Positions 50,022-57,959 of a DNA stretch of 64,000 bases are shown here, one piece after another. The position numbers and the translations under genes were made by a program. The notes below the pieces were generated by a model. That model was not told where the DNA came from, searched no databases, and saw only the letters and a list, made by a program, of their open reading frames with translations. Numbering within the stretch: the stretch's first letter is position 1; each line of letters begins with the position of its first letter. This stretch comes from Bradyrhizobium genosp. L (GTDB taxonomy: Bacteria; Pseudomonadota; Alphaproteobacteria; Rhizobiales; Xanthobacteraceae), in contig NZ_CP061378.1 in assembly GCF_015624485.1 (NCBI RefSeq), forward strand, positions 2,356,001 to 2,420,000, given 5' to 3'.

Positions 50022-50609
50022 TCAGCCGGTGGCGCGGGGCAGGCTGCCCCTGGCGGTGATCTCGGCCGAGAGTTCCTCGATCGTCTTGCGCTGTTCCATG
50101 GCGGCGCGCCGGATCAGTGCGAAGGCGGCCGGCTCGGCCAGCGCATGCGAGTGCATGACCTGTAGGACGGCGGCGAGCACGATACGGCGCGACCGGAGAC
50201 GGTGTTCGAGCTTGAGCACCTGTTGCTTGAGTTCACTGGTGCGCTCGCTGCGTTCGAACGCCATCACCAGCGCAGCATAGATGCCGGCCGAGCGCAGTGG
50301 CTTGACCAGGAACGATGCCGGATCGAGCTCGAGCACCAGCTTCAGGCGACTTGGCGTCTCCGTGCCGATCAAGGCGATGATCGGACCCCGCCCGGGGAAA
50401 GCGCGCTGGGCGGGCAACGCCAACGGCAGGAATTCATCATCGATCAGCGTCACGTCCGGGCAGCAATCGATGGCGGCACCGGGCTCCCAGGCGACGATGT
50501 CGATCCCGAGGCGCTCGAACTGACGGCGGACGATCGAGGCATCACGCTCATCCTTGATGGCAACCAGCGCCTTGCGTCCGCGCAGCGAGAATGACGACGG
50601 CTTGCTCAT
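50022..50609 (-). CDS. ANTAR-domain antiterminator, AmiR-like
   Basis: 195 residues. N-terminal receiver-like domain without an obvious phospho-acceptor pattern (KALVAIKDERDASIVRRQFERLGIDIVAWEP, VTLIDDEFLP), coiled coil SERTSELKQQVLKLEHRLRSRR (about 122-143), then the three-helix ANTAR RNA-binding domain (about 135-188: VLQVMHSHALAEPAAFALIRRAAMEQRKTIEELSAEI). AmiR, the paradigm, prevents transcription termination in the amidase leader when released from AmiC. Here the partner gene overlaps it by 4 nt (ATGA), as in amiCR. Control of the divergent amidase operon is the natural target. Confidence 0.92.
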   Translation of the reverse strand: MSKPSSFSLRGRKALVAIKDERDASIVRRQFERLGIDIVAWEPGAAIDCCPDVTLIDDEFLPLALPAQRAFPGRGPIIALIGTETPSRLKLVLELDPASFLVKPLRSAGIYAALVMAFERSERTSELKQQVLKLEHRLRSRRIVLAAVLQVMHSHALAEPAAFALIRRAAMEQRKTIEELSAEITARGSLPRATG

Positions 50610-51781
50610 TTCACCACCCGCAAATGCGGCGCCTGCGGCAACGTTCCGTCCCGCGCGCTCTCCCGCGCGGAGCTGACGGCGACGTCGAGCTGCGTCAGAT
50701 AGGGATCTGGCTTAACTGGAGAGTCGGCTTCCCAGAAGATGTCAAACTGTCCTTCCGCATTGGAAACGGCGAGCCGCGGCGTCAGGACGCAGTGGTTGTT
50801 GGTGGCATCGATCCACACAGGCCCTTGCGGGGAATCGTAGCGCAGGCCGTGCGCGGCACGCCGCACCTCGGCAATGTTCGACGTGCCGGCCCGCTGCATG
50901 GCATGCGCCAGCAGATAGACCGCGACATAAGTGGACTGGCCGTCGACGCAGGGGCTGCTTGCCTCGCCGTACCGCGCCTTCCAGCGCGCGACGAACGCCT
51001 GGTTCTCGGGCAGGCGAATGCTCTCGAAATAGGCCGACGACGTGATGCAGCCGGCCGATGCCGGTCCGACCACCTTGAGCTCGGGCTCGCACAGGCTGCA
51101 GCTCAGCATCGGGATATTGAGGCCGGCGGCCGTGGTCGCGGCGTGGAACGAGCGGATGAAGTCGTAACTCGAGCTGCCGACCAGCGTGTTGAACACCGCC
51201 GGCGGCTTGCGGCGGACGATCTCGTCGACGATGTGGTCGACCGAGCTTTCCCCGAGCTCCAGCAAGCGTTCGGCGAGGATGCTGCCGTGCGCCGCCGTCA
51301 CCAGCTCGCGCATGACGCGATTGGTCTCCCAGGTCCAGACATAGTTCGAGCCGACGCAGAAGAAATGCCGCGTGATGTTATCGAGCGCGTAGCGCACCAG
51401 CGGCAGCACATTGTGGTTGGGCGATGCGCCGACATAAATGACATTGTCGGAGCATTCGAAGCCTTCGTAGCGCGCGGGATGCCAGAGCAGGCGATCGGTG
51501 CGCTCGACGATCGGCAGCACCTGCTTGCGCGACGCCGAAGTATAGCAGCCGACGATGTGTTCCACCCCGACGTTGCGAATGAGATCGTCGCAGGCGGCGT
51601 GATATTCGGCAACGACGCCGCGGGGGTCGCGGACATGGGGTGTAATCGAGAAATCGAAATCGCTGTGGTTGTTGATCTCGTCGACCGCCATCAACGCGCT
51701 CTTGAGCAGCTCGCGGCCCATGGCCTGATAAGGGCCGGACTGTGAGCAGACGATGCCAACGGGGATGGACGGCTTTGTCAT
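50606..51781 (-). CDS. AmiC-like amide sensor (periplasmic-binding fold, cytosolic)
   Basis: 391 residues from ATG 51781; the frame extends upstream to 52108 through the promoter and attenuator region, which is rejected. There is no signal peptide (starts TKPSIPVGIVCSQSGPYQAMGRELLKSALMAVDEIN), unlike the related transporter-binding protein at 54.7 kb, so it should remain in the cytosol as AmiC does. Type I binding-protein fold: HIVGCYTSASRKQVLPIVERTDRLLWHPARYEGFECSDNVIYVGASPNHN closely follows AmiC/FmdD proteins. It would bind an amide and then release the ANTAR protein encoded by the overlapping gene. Confidence 0.9.
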   Translation of the reverse strand: MTKPSIPVGIVCSQSGPYQAMGRELLKSALMAVDEINNHSDFDFSITPHVRDPRGVVAEYHAACDDLIRNVGVEHIVGCYTSASRKQVLPIVERTDRLLWHPARYEGFECSDNVIYVGASPNHNVLPLVRYALDNITRHFFCVGSNYVWTWETNRVMRELVTAAHGSILAERLLELGESSVDHIVDEIVRRKPPAVFNTLVGSSSYDFIRSFHAATTAAGLNIPMLSCSLCEPELKVVGPASAGCITSSAYFESIRLPENQAFVARWKARYGEASSPCVDGQSTYVAVYLLAHAMQRAGTSNIAEVRRAAHGLRYDSPQGPVWIDATNNHCVLTPRLAVSNAEGQFDIFWEADSPVKPDPYLTQLDVAVSSARESARDGTLPQAPHLRVVK

Positions 51782-51895
51782 CGAGGACTTTCGGAGGCGC
51801 GGCGCAGCGAGGAAACCATCATCGCAGATATCGATGCAAGAGGTCGTGCTGAATTGCTGCGCATGCACAACGAGAAATTTGTGCACCCTGCCTCG

Positions 51896-51925
51896 TTGAC
51901 AATGCGCTGCACTCGTCTCTAGAAT
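51896..51925 (+). promoter_or_regulatory. Strong sigma-70 promoter of the amide operon
   Basis: TTGACA (51896-51901), 18-nt spacer, TAGAAT (51920-51925). Predicted start near 51932, giving an unusually long untranslated leader of about 277 nt. A 7-bp dyad TGCACAA-N8-TTGTGCA (51864-51885) lies directly upstream of the -35. The region 51782-52208 holds no gene. Confidence 0.7.
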
Positions 51926-51935
51926 TTTGTTCTCG

Positions 51936-51955
51936 AGGGTTTCCTGTCGAACCTT
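51936..51955 (+). ncRNA. Candidate leader hairpin at the 5' end of the amide operon RNA
   Basis: AGGGTTT-CCTGTC-GAACCTT: a 7-pair stem with two G-U pairs and a six-base loop carrying G at loop position 4. ANTAR targets use hexaloops with A1 and G4; here position 1 is C, so the match is partial. It starts a few nt after the predicted transcription start. No convincing second ANTAR hairpin was found. Confidence 0.35.
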
Positions 51956-52053
51956 GCGCGTGTCGATTTGGCCGATGACGTCCAGCTCGCCGCAACTAGC
52001 CTGCTCCGTTCGATTTCGAGCCCTATGCGATAGTTCATAGCTGCGGCATTCGA

Positions 52054-52100
52054 GCCATTCGTCACCTCGTTTCGGAGGGGCGGGTGGCTTTTTTCTTTTT
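52054..52100 (+). terminator. Intrinsic terminator inside the amidase leader (attenuator)
   Basis: GCCATTCGTC-A-CCTC (52054-52068, one bulged A) pairs with GAGGGGCGGGTGGC (52075-52088) over 14 pairs including three G-U pairs; 6-nt loop, then TTTTTTCTTTTT (52089-52100). It lies about 125 nt after the predicted start and 109 nt before the amidase ATG. No gene upstream on this strand needs terminating, so it reads as an attenuator. Confidence 0.85.
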
Positions 52101-52208
52101 GCCGCCAAACAAAGCTGGCGACACCGCCGTGTTGTCAGGCCGGAGGCGCGTGCGCGGCGATGGGCTGATCCCGCGCTCGCGTCACGTCAAGCGCGGGGAC
52201 GAAACACG

Positions 52209-53609
52209 ATGCCGACGACGGATATTCACTATCTCGGGCTGATCGAGATCGGACAGCAAATCAAGGCCAAGAAGCTGTCGCCGGTCGAGGTGACCAAGGC
52301 AATGCTCGCACGCGTCGAGCAGCTCGACGGCAAGCTCAAGAGCTACGCCAGCGTGATGGCGGAGGCCGCACTCGCTGACGCGGCGGCTGCGGAGAAGGAG
52401 ATCGCATCCGGCAAGGCCAAGGGGCCGCTGCACGGCGTGCCGATCGCAATCAAGGATTTGTGCTGGGTCAAGGGTGCACCGGCCGCCCACGGCATGACCA
52501 TCCATCGCGACTTCCGTCCGAGCGAGGACGCCACGGTCGTTGCGCGGTTGAAGGATGCCGGTGCTGTCATCCTCGGCAAGCTGCAGCAGACCGAAGGCGC
52601 CTACGCCGACCATCACCCGAAGATTGACCCGCCGAAAAATCCTTGGAACGCCGATCTGTGGTCCGGTGCGTCATCGAGCGGTTCCGGTGTCGCCACTGCG
52701 GCGGGCCTCTGCTTCGGTTCGCTTGGAACCGACACCGGCGGTTCGATCCGTTTTCCGTCTGCGGCCAATGGCATCACCGGGCTGAAGCCGACCTGGGGGC
52801 GGGTCAGCCGTTATGGTGCGTTCGAACTGGCGGCCACGCTGGACCACATCGGACCGATGGCGCGCAGCGCGGCCGACTGCGGCGCGATGCTCGCCGTGAT
52901 CGCGGGCCAGGACCCGAAGGATACGACATCGGTGCCGCTGCCGGTCCCGGACTATCTCGCCGGCATGACCGGCAATCTGCGCGGCGTGACCATCGGTGTC
53001 GACCGGCGCTGGACCAGCGAAGGCACCGACGAGGCCGCCGGCAAGGTGCTCAGCGAGGGCCTGCGGGTCGCTGCCGATCTCGGTGCGAAGATCAAGGACA
53101 TCACCTTCCCGGATCCGAAGGCCGTCATCGAGGACTGGTTCCCGCTGTGCGGCATCGAGGTGGCTGTTGCGCATGAGGAGACCTATCCCGCGCGCAAGGA
53201 CGAATACGGTCCGGCGCTCGCCGGCCTGCTCGACCTCGGCCGCGCGCAATCCGGCATGGACTATCAGAAGATCGTGCTGCGGCGCGAGGCGTTCCGCGGC
53301 GCGGTGCGGCTGTTGTTCGAGCAGGTCGATCTCCTCGCGGTTCCGGCGCAAGCGTTTGCCGCACCGACGCTCGCCAAGATGGCGGCGCTCGGCGAAGATG
53401 CTTCGCTGATCGCAGGCCTGCTGCGCTTCACCTGTCCGTTCGACATGACCGGCAGCCCGACCGTGACGCTGCCCGGTGGCTTCGCGCCGAATGGCGGTCC
53501 TGTCGCCTTCCAGTTTGTCGGCCGTCACTTCGACGAAGCGAGCCTGGTCCGCGCCGGCGATGCCTTCCAGCGCGTCACCGACTGGCACAAGCGTCACCCC
53601 GCGATCTGA
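52209..53609 (+). CDS. Amidase signature family amidase A (ANTAR-controlled)
   Basis: 466 residues. Full AS machinery: Lys in PIAIKDLCWVKG, GASSSGSGVATAAG and nucleophile Ser in LGTDTGGSIRFPSAANG. N-terminal part THYLGLIEIGQQI-type helix leads into LSPVEVTKAMLARVEQLDGK. First gene after the attenuator and closely similar to the amidase at 60.3 kb: both have PTWGRVSRYG, IGPMARSAAD/VGPMCRSAAD and the same ending DWHKRHP/DWHTRRP. With the following formamidase and amide transporter it should release ammonia from small or aryl amides. Confidence 0.93.
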   Translation: MPTTDIHYLGLIEIGQQIKAKKLSPVEVTKAMLARVEQLDGKLKSYASVMAEAALADAAAAEKEIASGKAKGPLHGVPIAIKDLCWVKGAPAAHGMTIHRDFRPSEDATVVARLKDAGAVILGKLQQTEGAYADHHPKIDPPKNPWNADLWSGASSSGSGVATAAGLCFGSLGTDTGGSIRFPSAANGITGLKPTWGRVSRYGAFELAATLDHIGPMARSAADCGAMLAVIAGQDPKDTTSVPLPVPDYLAGMTGNLRGVTIGVDRRWTSEGTDEAAGKVLSEGLRVAADLGAKIKDITFPDPKAVIEDWFPLCGIEVAVAHEETYPARKDEYGPALAGLLDLGRAQSGMDYQKIVLRREAFRGAVRLLFEQVDLLAVPAQAFAAPTLAKMAALGEDASLIAGLLRFTCPFDMTGSPTVTLPGGFAPNGGPVAFQFVGRHFDEASLVRAGDAFQRVTDWHKRHPAI

Positions 53610-53627
53610 GTTTCAGGAGACCTTCGT

Positions 53628-54623
53628 ATGTCCGAGGATTGGTTGAGCAGTTCCATCATGGCAAAGCGGGCGGTCGCCAAGGGCGCGACCGGTGCGACCC
53701 ACAGTCTGACGATCGAGCAGCAGGGTGGCTTCCACTACGTCTACGGACCATACGCGAAGCCGACACTGTCGATCGACCCCGGCGACGTCATTGTCGTCGA
53801 AACCGAAGACGCGTTCGGCGGCGTGCTCACGAGCGAGAAAGACAGCCCCACGGCAAAACTGAACTTCCCGTTCCTGAACCCGCAATGCGGGCCGATTGCG
53901 GTGGCAGGGGCCAGGAAGGGCGATTGCCTCGCCGTTCATATCCGCGACGTCGAGACGCGCGGCGCGCAGCCGGCCGGCACGACCTGCATCATTCCGGAGT
54001 TCGGCGGCCTGGTCGGCACGGCATCGACGGCGTTGCTCAATCCGCCGCTGCCGGAGCGCGTCAAGAAGCTGCATGTCGATCGCAACGGCGTACGCTGGAG
54101 CGACAAGATCACGCTGCCCTACGAGCCGTTCATCGGCACGATCGGCGTGTCGCCCGAGATCGAGGCGATCTCCTCGCTGCAGCCCGATTACCACGGCGGC
54201 AACATGGATCTGCCCGACGTCGCGCCCGGCTCCGTCATCTATTTCCCGGTACACGCCGAAGGCGGGCTGCTCTATGTCGGCGACTGCCACGCCACCCAGG
54301 GCGACGGCGAGCTCTCCGGCGTGGCGATGGAGCAGCGCGCCACGGTAACGCTGCAGATCGATCTGATCAAGAATTGGAGCTTTGCCTGGCCGCGGCTCGA
54401 GACCCGCGACTTCATCATGACGATTGGCAGCGCGCGCCCGCTCGAAGACGCCGCCCGCATCGCCTATCGCGAACTGGTGCGCTGGATGAGCGCCGATTAC
54501 GGCTTCGACGAGATCGACGCCTACATGCTGCTCAGCCAGGCCGGCCGCATGCGGCTCGGCAACATGGTCGACCCCAAATACACGATGGGGGCGTCGATCC
54601 TGAAGAACTACCTCAAGGCGTGA
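53628..54623 (+). CDS. Acetamidase/formamidase (FmdA/AmdA family)
   Basis: 331 residues starting 18 nt after amidase A, with CAGGAGACC upstream. FmdA_AmdA fold: VIVVETEDAFGGVLTSEKD, LNPQCGPIAVAGARKGDCLAVHIRDVETRG, SLQPDYHGGNMDLPDVAPGSVIYFPVHAEGGLLYVGDCHATQGDGELSGVAMEQ (zinc-site region) and GFDEIDAYMLLSQAGRMRLGNMVDPKYTMGASI. Hydrolyses formamide or short aliphatic amides to ammonia. Its presence beside amidases and an FmdDEF-like transporter supports an amide-nitrogen role. Confidence 0.95.
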   Translation: MSEDWLSSSIMAKRAVAKGATGATHSLTIEQQGGFHYVYGPYAKPTLSIDPGDVIVVETEDAFGGVLTSEKDSPTAKLNFPFLNPQCGPIAVAGARKGDCLAVHIRDVETRGAQPAGTTCIIPEFGGLVGTASTALLNPPLPERVKKLHVDRNGVRWSDKITLPYEPFIGTIGVSPEIEAISSLQPDYHGGNMDLPDVAPGSVIYFPVHAEGGLLYVGDCHATQGDGELSGVAMEQRATVTLQIDLIKNWSFAWPRLETRDFIMTIGSARPLEDAARIAYRELVRWMSADYGFDEIDAYMLLSQAGRMRLGNMVDPKYTMGASILKNYLKA

Positions 54624-54660
54624 ATATCGATCGGCTTCCATTCAGGACAGGGGACGTCAA

Positions 54661-55899
54661 ATGTATTCGAGATGTAAGCTCGGAAGGGTCTTGCTCGGCG
54701 CTGTGCTCGCAGCGGCGGCATTGAGTGTTGCACATGCGGCCGAGCCGCCACTGAAGGTCGGACTGCTGGAGGATGTCTCCGGTGACCTTGCCTTCATGGG
54801 CATGCCGAAGCTGCACGGCTCGCAGCTCGCGGTCGAGGAGATCAACAAGAGCGGCGGCATCCTCGGTCGGCAGATCGAGCTGATCCATCTCGATCCGCAG
54901 GGCGATAACGCCCGCTATCAGGAGTTCGGCCGCAGGCTGCTCAACCGCGACAAGGTCGACGTCCTGATCGGCGGCATCACCTCAGCCTCGCGCGAGGCGC
55001 TGCGCCCGATCGTCGATCGCACCACCACGCCGTATATTTATACGAACCAGTATGAAGGCGGCGTCTGCGACGCCAGCATGATCAGCATGGGCGCGGTGCC
55101 GGAACAGCAGTTCTCGACACTGATCCCGTGGATGGTCGAGAAGTTCGGCAAGAAAGTCTACGTGATCGCCGCCGACTACAATTTCGGCCAGATCTCGGCC
55201 GAGTGGAACCGGAAGATCATGAAGGATCTCGGCGGCGAGGTCGTCGGCGAGGAGTTCATCCCGCTCGGCGTCTCGCAGTTCGCGCAGACCATCCAGAACA
55301 TCCAGAAGGCGAAGCCGGATTGGCTGCTGACGATCAACGTCGGCGCGGCGCAGGACTCGTTCTTCGAGCAGGCCGCCGCGGCCAACCTCAACCTGCCGAT
55401 GGGCTCCTCGATCAAGATCATGCTCGGCTTCGAGCACAAGCGCTTCAAGCCGCCGGCGCTCAACAACATGCACGCGACCGCGAACTGGTTCGAGGAGATC
55501 GACACCCCCGAAGCCAACGACTTCAAGAAGCGCTGGCACGCCAAATTCCCGGACGAGCTCTACATCAACGACATGGGCTACAACGCCTACAACGCGCTCT
55601 ACATGTACAAGACGCTGGTCGAGAAGGCGAAGTCGACCAAGCTCGAAGATCTGCGCAAGGTGATCGCGACCGGCGATGCCTGCATCGACGCGCCCGAGGG
55701 CAAGGTCTGCATCGACCCGAAGAGCCAGCATACCTCGCACCGCATGCGCCTGATCTCGGTCGGACCCAAGCACGAGGTGACGGTGGAGAAGGACTACGGG
55801 ACGATCCAACCCTATTGGCTCGGCCAGATCGGCTGCGACCTCACCAAGAAGAACGACAAGGATCAGTACACGCCGAGTCATCTTCCCAGCAAATCATGA
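54661..55899 (+). CDS. Periplasmic urea/short-chain amide binding protein (UrtA/FmdD-like)
   Basis: 412 residues. Sec signal peptide (CKLGRVLLGAVLAAAALSVA, cleavage after AHA near residue 27). Type I periplasmic binding fold of the urea/amide branch: KVGLLEDVSGDLAFMGMPKLHGSQLAVEEINKSGGILGRQIELI, DVLIGGITSASREALRPIVDR, YNFGQISAEWNRKIMKDLGGEVVGEEFIPLGVSQFAQTIQNIQ. Homologous to the cytosolic AmiC-like sensor at 50.6 kb, but exported. Feeds the LivHMGF-type transporter encoded by the next four genes. Confidence 0.93.
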   Translation: MYSRCKLGRVLLGAVLAAAALSVAHAAEPPLKVGLLEDVSGDLAFMGMPKLHGSQLAVEEINKSGGILGRQIELIHLDPQGDNARYQEFGRRLLNRDKVDVLIGGITSASREALRPIVDRTTTPYIYTNQYEGGVCDASMISMGAVPEQQFSTLIPWMVEKFGKKVYVIAADYNFGQISAEWNRKIMKDLGGEVVGEEFIPLGVSQFAQTIQNIQKAKPDWLLTINVGAAQDSFFEQAAAANLNLPMGSSIKIMLGFEHKRFKPPALNNMHATANWFEEIDTPEANDFKKRWHAKFPDELYINDMGYNAYNALYMYKTLVEKAKSTKLEDLRKVIATGDACIDAPEGKVCIDPKSQHTSHRMRLISVGPKHEVTVEKDYGTIQPYWLGQIGCDLTKKNDKDQYTPSHLPSKS

Positions 55900-55925
55900 C
55901 GGATGCGGGCACGAATCTTGCTCTT

Positions 55926-55988
55926 GTTTAGCGTCGTGTTTAGCGTCGTGACTTCGAACCACACCGGCGCCGCAGCGATGCGGCGCCG
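55926..55988 (+). repeat. Tandem 12-mer and GC hairpin between binding-protein and permease genes
   Basis: GTTTAGCGTCGT occurs twice in tandem (55926-55937, 55938-55949), then CGGCGCCGC (55965-55973) pairs with GCGGCGCCG (55980-55988) around AGCGAT. No T-run follows, so it is not a full terminator. It occupies the same place as the triple hairpin of the peptide transporter operon. Confidence 0.75.
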
Positions 55989-56005
55989 CGATCACGGAGA
56001 CGGGA

Positions 56006-56872
56006 ATGTCGGCTGAGCTCTTCTCGCTGTTCTACCAGTTCGCCGACGTCTTCGCGTTCCTGATCCTCTCGGCGGCGGGCCTTGCCATCGTGTTCGGCAT
56101 GATGGGCGTCATCAACATGGCGCATGGTGAGTTCATCATGTGCGGCGCCTATGTGACCGTGGGACTGGTGAACCTCGGCGTACCGCTCGCGATCGCCCAG
56201 ATCATGGCCGCGCTGACGGCGGGCATCATCGGCGTCGTCGTCGAATTCCTGATCGTGCGTCGCTTCTACAAGCGTCCGCTCGACTCGCTGCTCGCCACCT
56301 GGGGCCTCAGCCTGATCGTGACCCAATCGATGCTCTTGATCGTCGGCTCCGCGGTGCGCGGCATCGGCACCCCCGAGGGAAGCTTTGCGATCGGCGAATA
56401 TACCTTCTCGACCTACCGGCTGGTGCTGTTCGGCTCTGCCGTGGCGGTGCTCGCCGGCCTCTACATCATCTTCATGAAGACGCGCTTTGGCGTGATCGCG
56501 CGCGCAACCATGCAGAATGCGCAGATGGCGAAGGCGCTCGGCGCGCGAACCGGGCGGATCTATTCCATCAGCTTCGGCATCGGCACGGCGCTGGCGGGGC
56601 TCTGCGGCGCGCTCTATGCGCCCACCATGACGTTGATCCCGACCATGGGCGCGACTTTCGTGGTCGAAAGCTTTGTCACGGTCGTGATCGGCGGCGCCAA
56701 TGTGCTGCTCGGAACCGCGCCTGCCGCGGTGGTCCTGGCTGTGATCAGGATGGCGCTGAATGCGAGTTATGGGCAGATCATCGGACAGATCGGGATGCTG
56801 TTTGCCGTCATCCTGATCATCCGGGTGCTGCCCGAGGGACTATCCAGCGTGCTGGTTCGTCGTGGGCGCTAG
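56006..56872 (+). CDS. ABC permease, LivH/UrtB type
   Basis: 288 residues, about eight helices. AGLAIVFGMMGVINMAHGEFIMCGAYV is the typical first motif; ARATMQNAQMAKALGARTGRIYSISFGIGTALAGLCGALYAPTMTL is the coupling region. Forms the inner-membrane pore with the LivM-type protein, for amides, urea or amino acids. Confidence 0.94.
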   Translation: MSAELFSLFYQFADVFAFLILSAAGLAIVFGMMGVINMAHGEFIMCGAYVTVGLVNLGVPLAIAQIMAALTAGIIGVVVEFLIVRRFYKRPLDSLLATWGLSLIVTQSMLLIVGSAVRGIGTPEGSFAIGEYTFSTYRLVLFGSAVAVLAGLYIIFMKTRFGVIARATMQNAQMAKALGARTGRIYSISFGIGTALAGLCGALYAPTMTLIPTMGATFVVESFVTVVIGGANVLLGTAPAAVVLAVIRMALNASYGQIIGQIGMLFAVILIIRVLPEGLSSVLVRRGR

Positions 56873-56886
56873 ACGGGAATTCTCCG

Positions 56887-57957
56887 ATGTTGAGGCTGCT
56901 TGAAGGTCCACAGACGCTCGGACGAGGCAAGGTCTTCTGGTCCTGCTTTCTTGCCGTGCTGGCGGGCGCGCTGATCTATCCGGCGTTTGCAGATTCCTAC
57001 GATGTCGGAAACTTCGCCTACTTCCTGATCTGGATCTTCATGGCGCTCGGGCTTTGCCTGATGTGGGGCTATGGCGGCATGCTGTCGTTCGGCCAGACCT
57101 TCTTCTTCGGCGTCGCCGGCTATGGCTACGGCGTGCTCGCCATCAACATGGGCGGCGGAACGGCGACGATCGCAGCTCTCGTGCTCTCGGTGGCCGTCGC
57201 GATGGTGGCGGCCGGGATCCTTGGCTACTTCATGATCTGGGGCGGCATCAGCGGCATCTTCTTCGGCATCGTGACCTTGTCGGCGACCTTGGTGCTGGCC
57301 TTCTTCCTCGGGCAGACGGCGGGCCCGGAATGGCATATCGGTCCCGCCCGGCTGAACGGCTTCAACGGCATGAAGGGCATGGACCCGCTGACCGTCGGCG
57401 ACTTCGATATCGAAGGGTCTGCGCTCTATTACGTCATGATCGCGCTGATCGTGATCGTCTACCTCGCGTTGCGGATGCTGGTGAACTCGAGCGTCGGCAA
57501 CGTGATCGTGGCGACGCGCGAAAATCCGCAGCGCGCCGAGATGCTCGGCTACGATGTCCGCAAGTACCAGCTTCTGACCTTCGTGATCGGCAGCGGTCTC
57601 GCGGGCCTCAGCGGCGCACTCTACACATCGTGGGGGCAGTTCATCACCCCATCCAGCATCGGCCTGCCCGCCGCCGCCATGCCGATCGTGTGGGTCGCGT
57701 TCTCCGGACGCAGCGACCTGACGGCGACCCTGGTCGGATCGTTCCTGCTGCTGTTCGGCTTCCAGACCATCACGGTCTACAGCCAACAGGCGGCACTGGT
57801 GCTGATGGGCGCGCTGCTGCTCGCAACCGTGATGCTGGCGCCGCAGGGATTCGTGCTCGGCATCGGCAAGCTGGTCGTCGATGGGTGGAACAGGCGACGG
57901 CGACGTGAGGTGCCGGCGCTGGCCGACACTCACCGCCTGCAATCGGATGAGACCTGA
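56887..57957 (+). CDS. ABC permease, LivM/UrtC type
   Basis: 356 residues from ATG 56887; the long open frame from 56140 lies over the LivH gene and is discarded. LivM features: LCLMWGYGGMLSFGQTFFFGVAGYGYGV, GISGIFFGIVTLSATLVLAFFLGQTAG, RENPQRAEMLGYDVRKYQLLTFVIGSGLAGLSGALYTSWGQFITPSSIG. Starts 14 nt after LivH and ends 2 nt before the LivG start. Confidence 0.94.
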   Translation: MLRLLEGPQTLGRGKVFWSCFLAVLAGALIYPAFADSYDVGNFAYFLIWIFMALGLCLMWGYGGMLSFGQTFFFGVAGYGYGVLAINMGGGTATIAALVLSVAVAMVAAGILGYFMIWGGISGIFFGIVTLSATLVLAFFLGQTAGPEWHIGPARLNGFNGMKGMDPLTVGDFDIEGSALYYVMIALIVIVYLALRMLVNSSVGNVIVATRENPQRAEMLGYDVRKYQLLTFVIGSGLAGLSGALYTSWGQFITPSSIGLPAAAMPIVWVAFSGRSDLTATLVGSFLLLFGFQTITVYSQQAALVLMGALLLATVMLAPQGFVLGIGKLVVDGWNRRRRREVPALADTHRLQSDET

Positions 57958-57959
57958 TC

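Noticed and set aside
52054..52100. Terminator read as the end of a small RNA or upstream gene
   Set aside because: No coding frame or independent RNA structure was found between the promoter at 51896 and this terminator; a leader attenuator explains both better, although a stable short leader RNA would result.
50610..52108. 500-codon version of the AmiC-like protein
   Set aside because: The extra 109 codons cross the divergent promoter and attenuator and resemble no protein; homology begins at ATG 51781.
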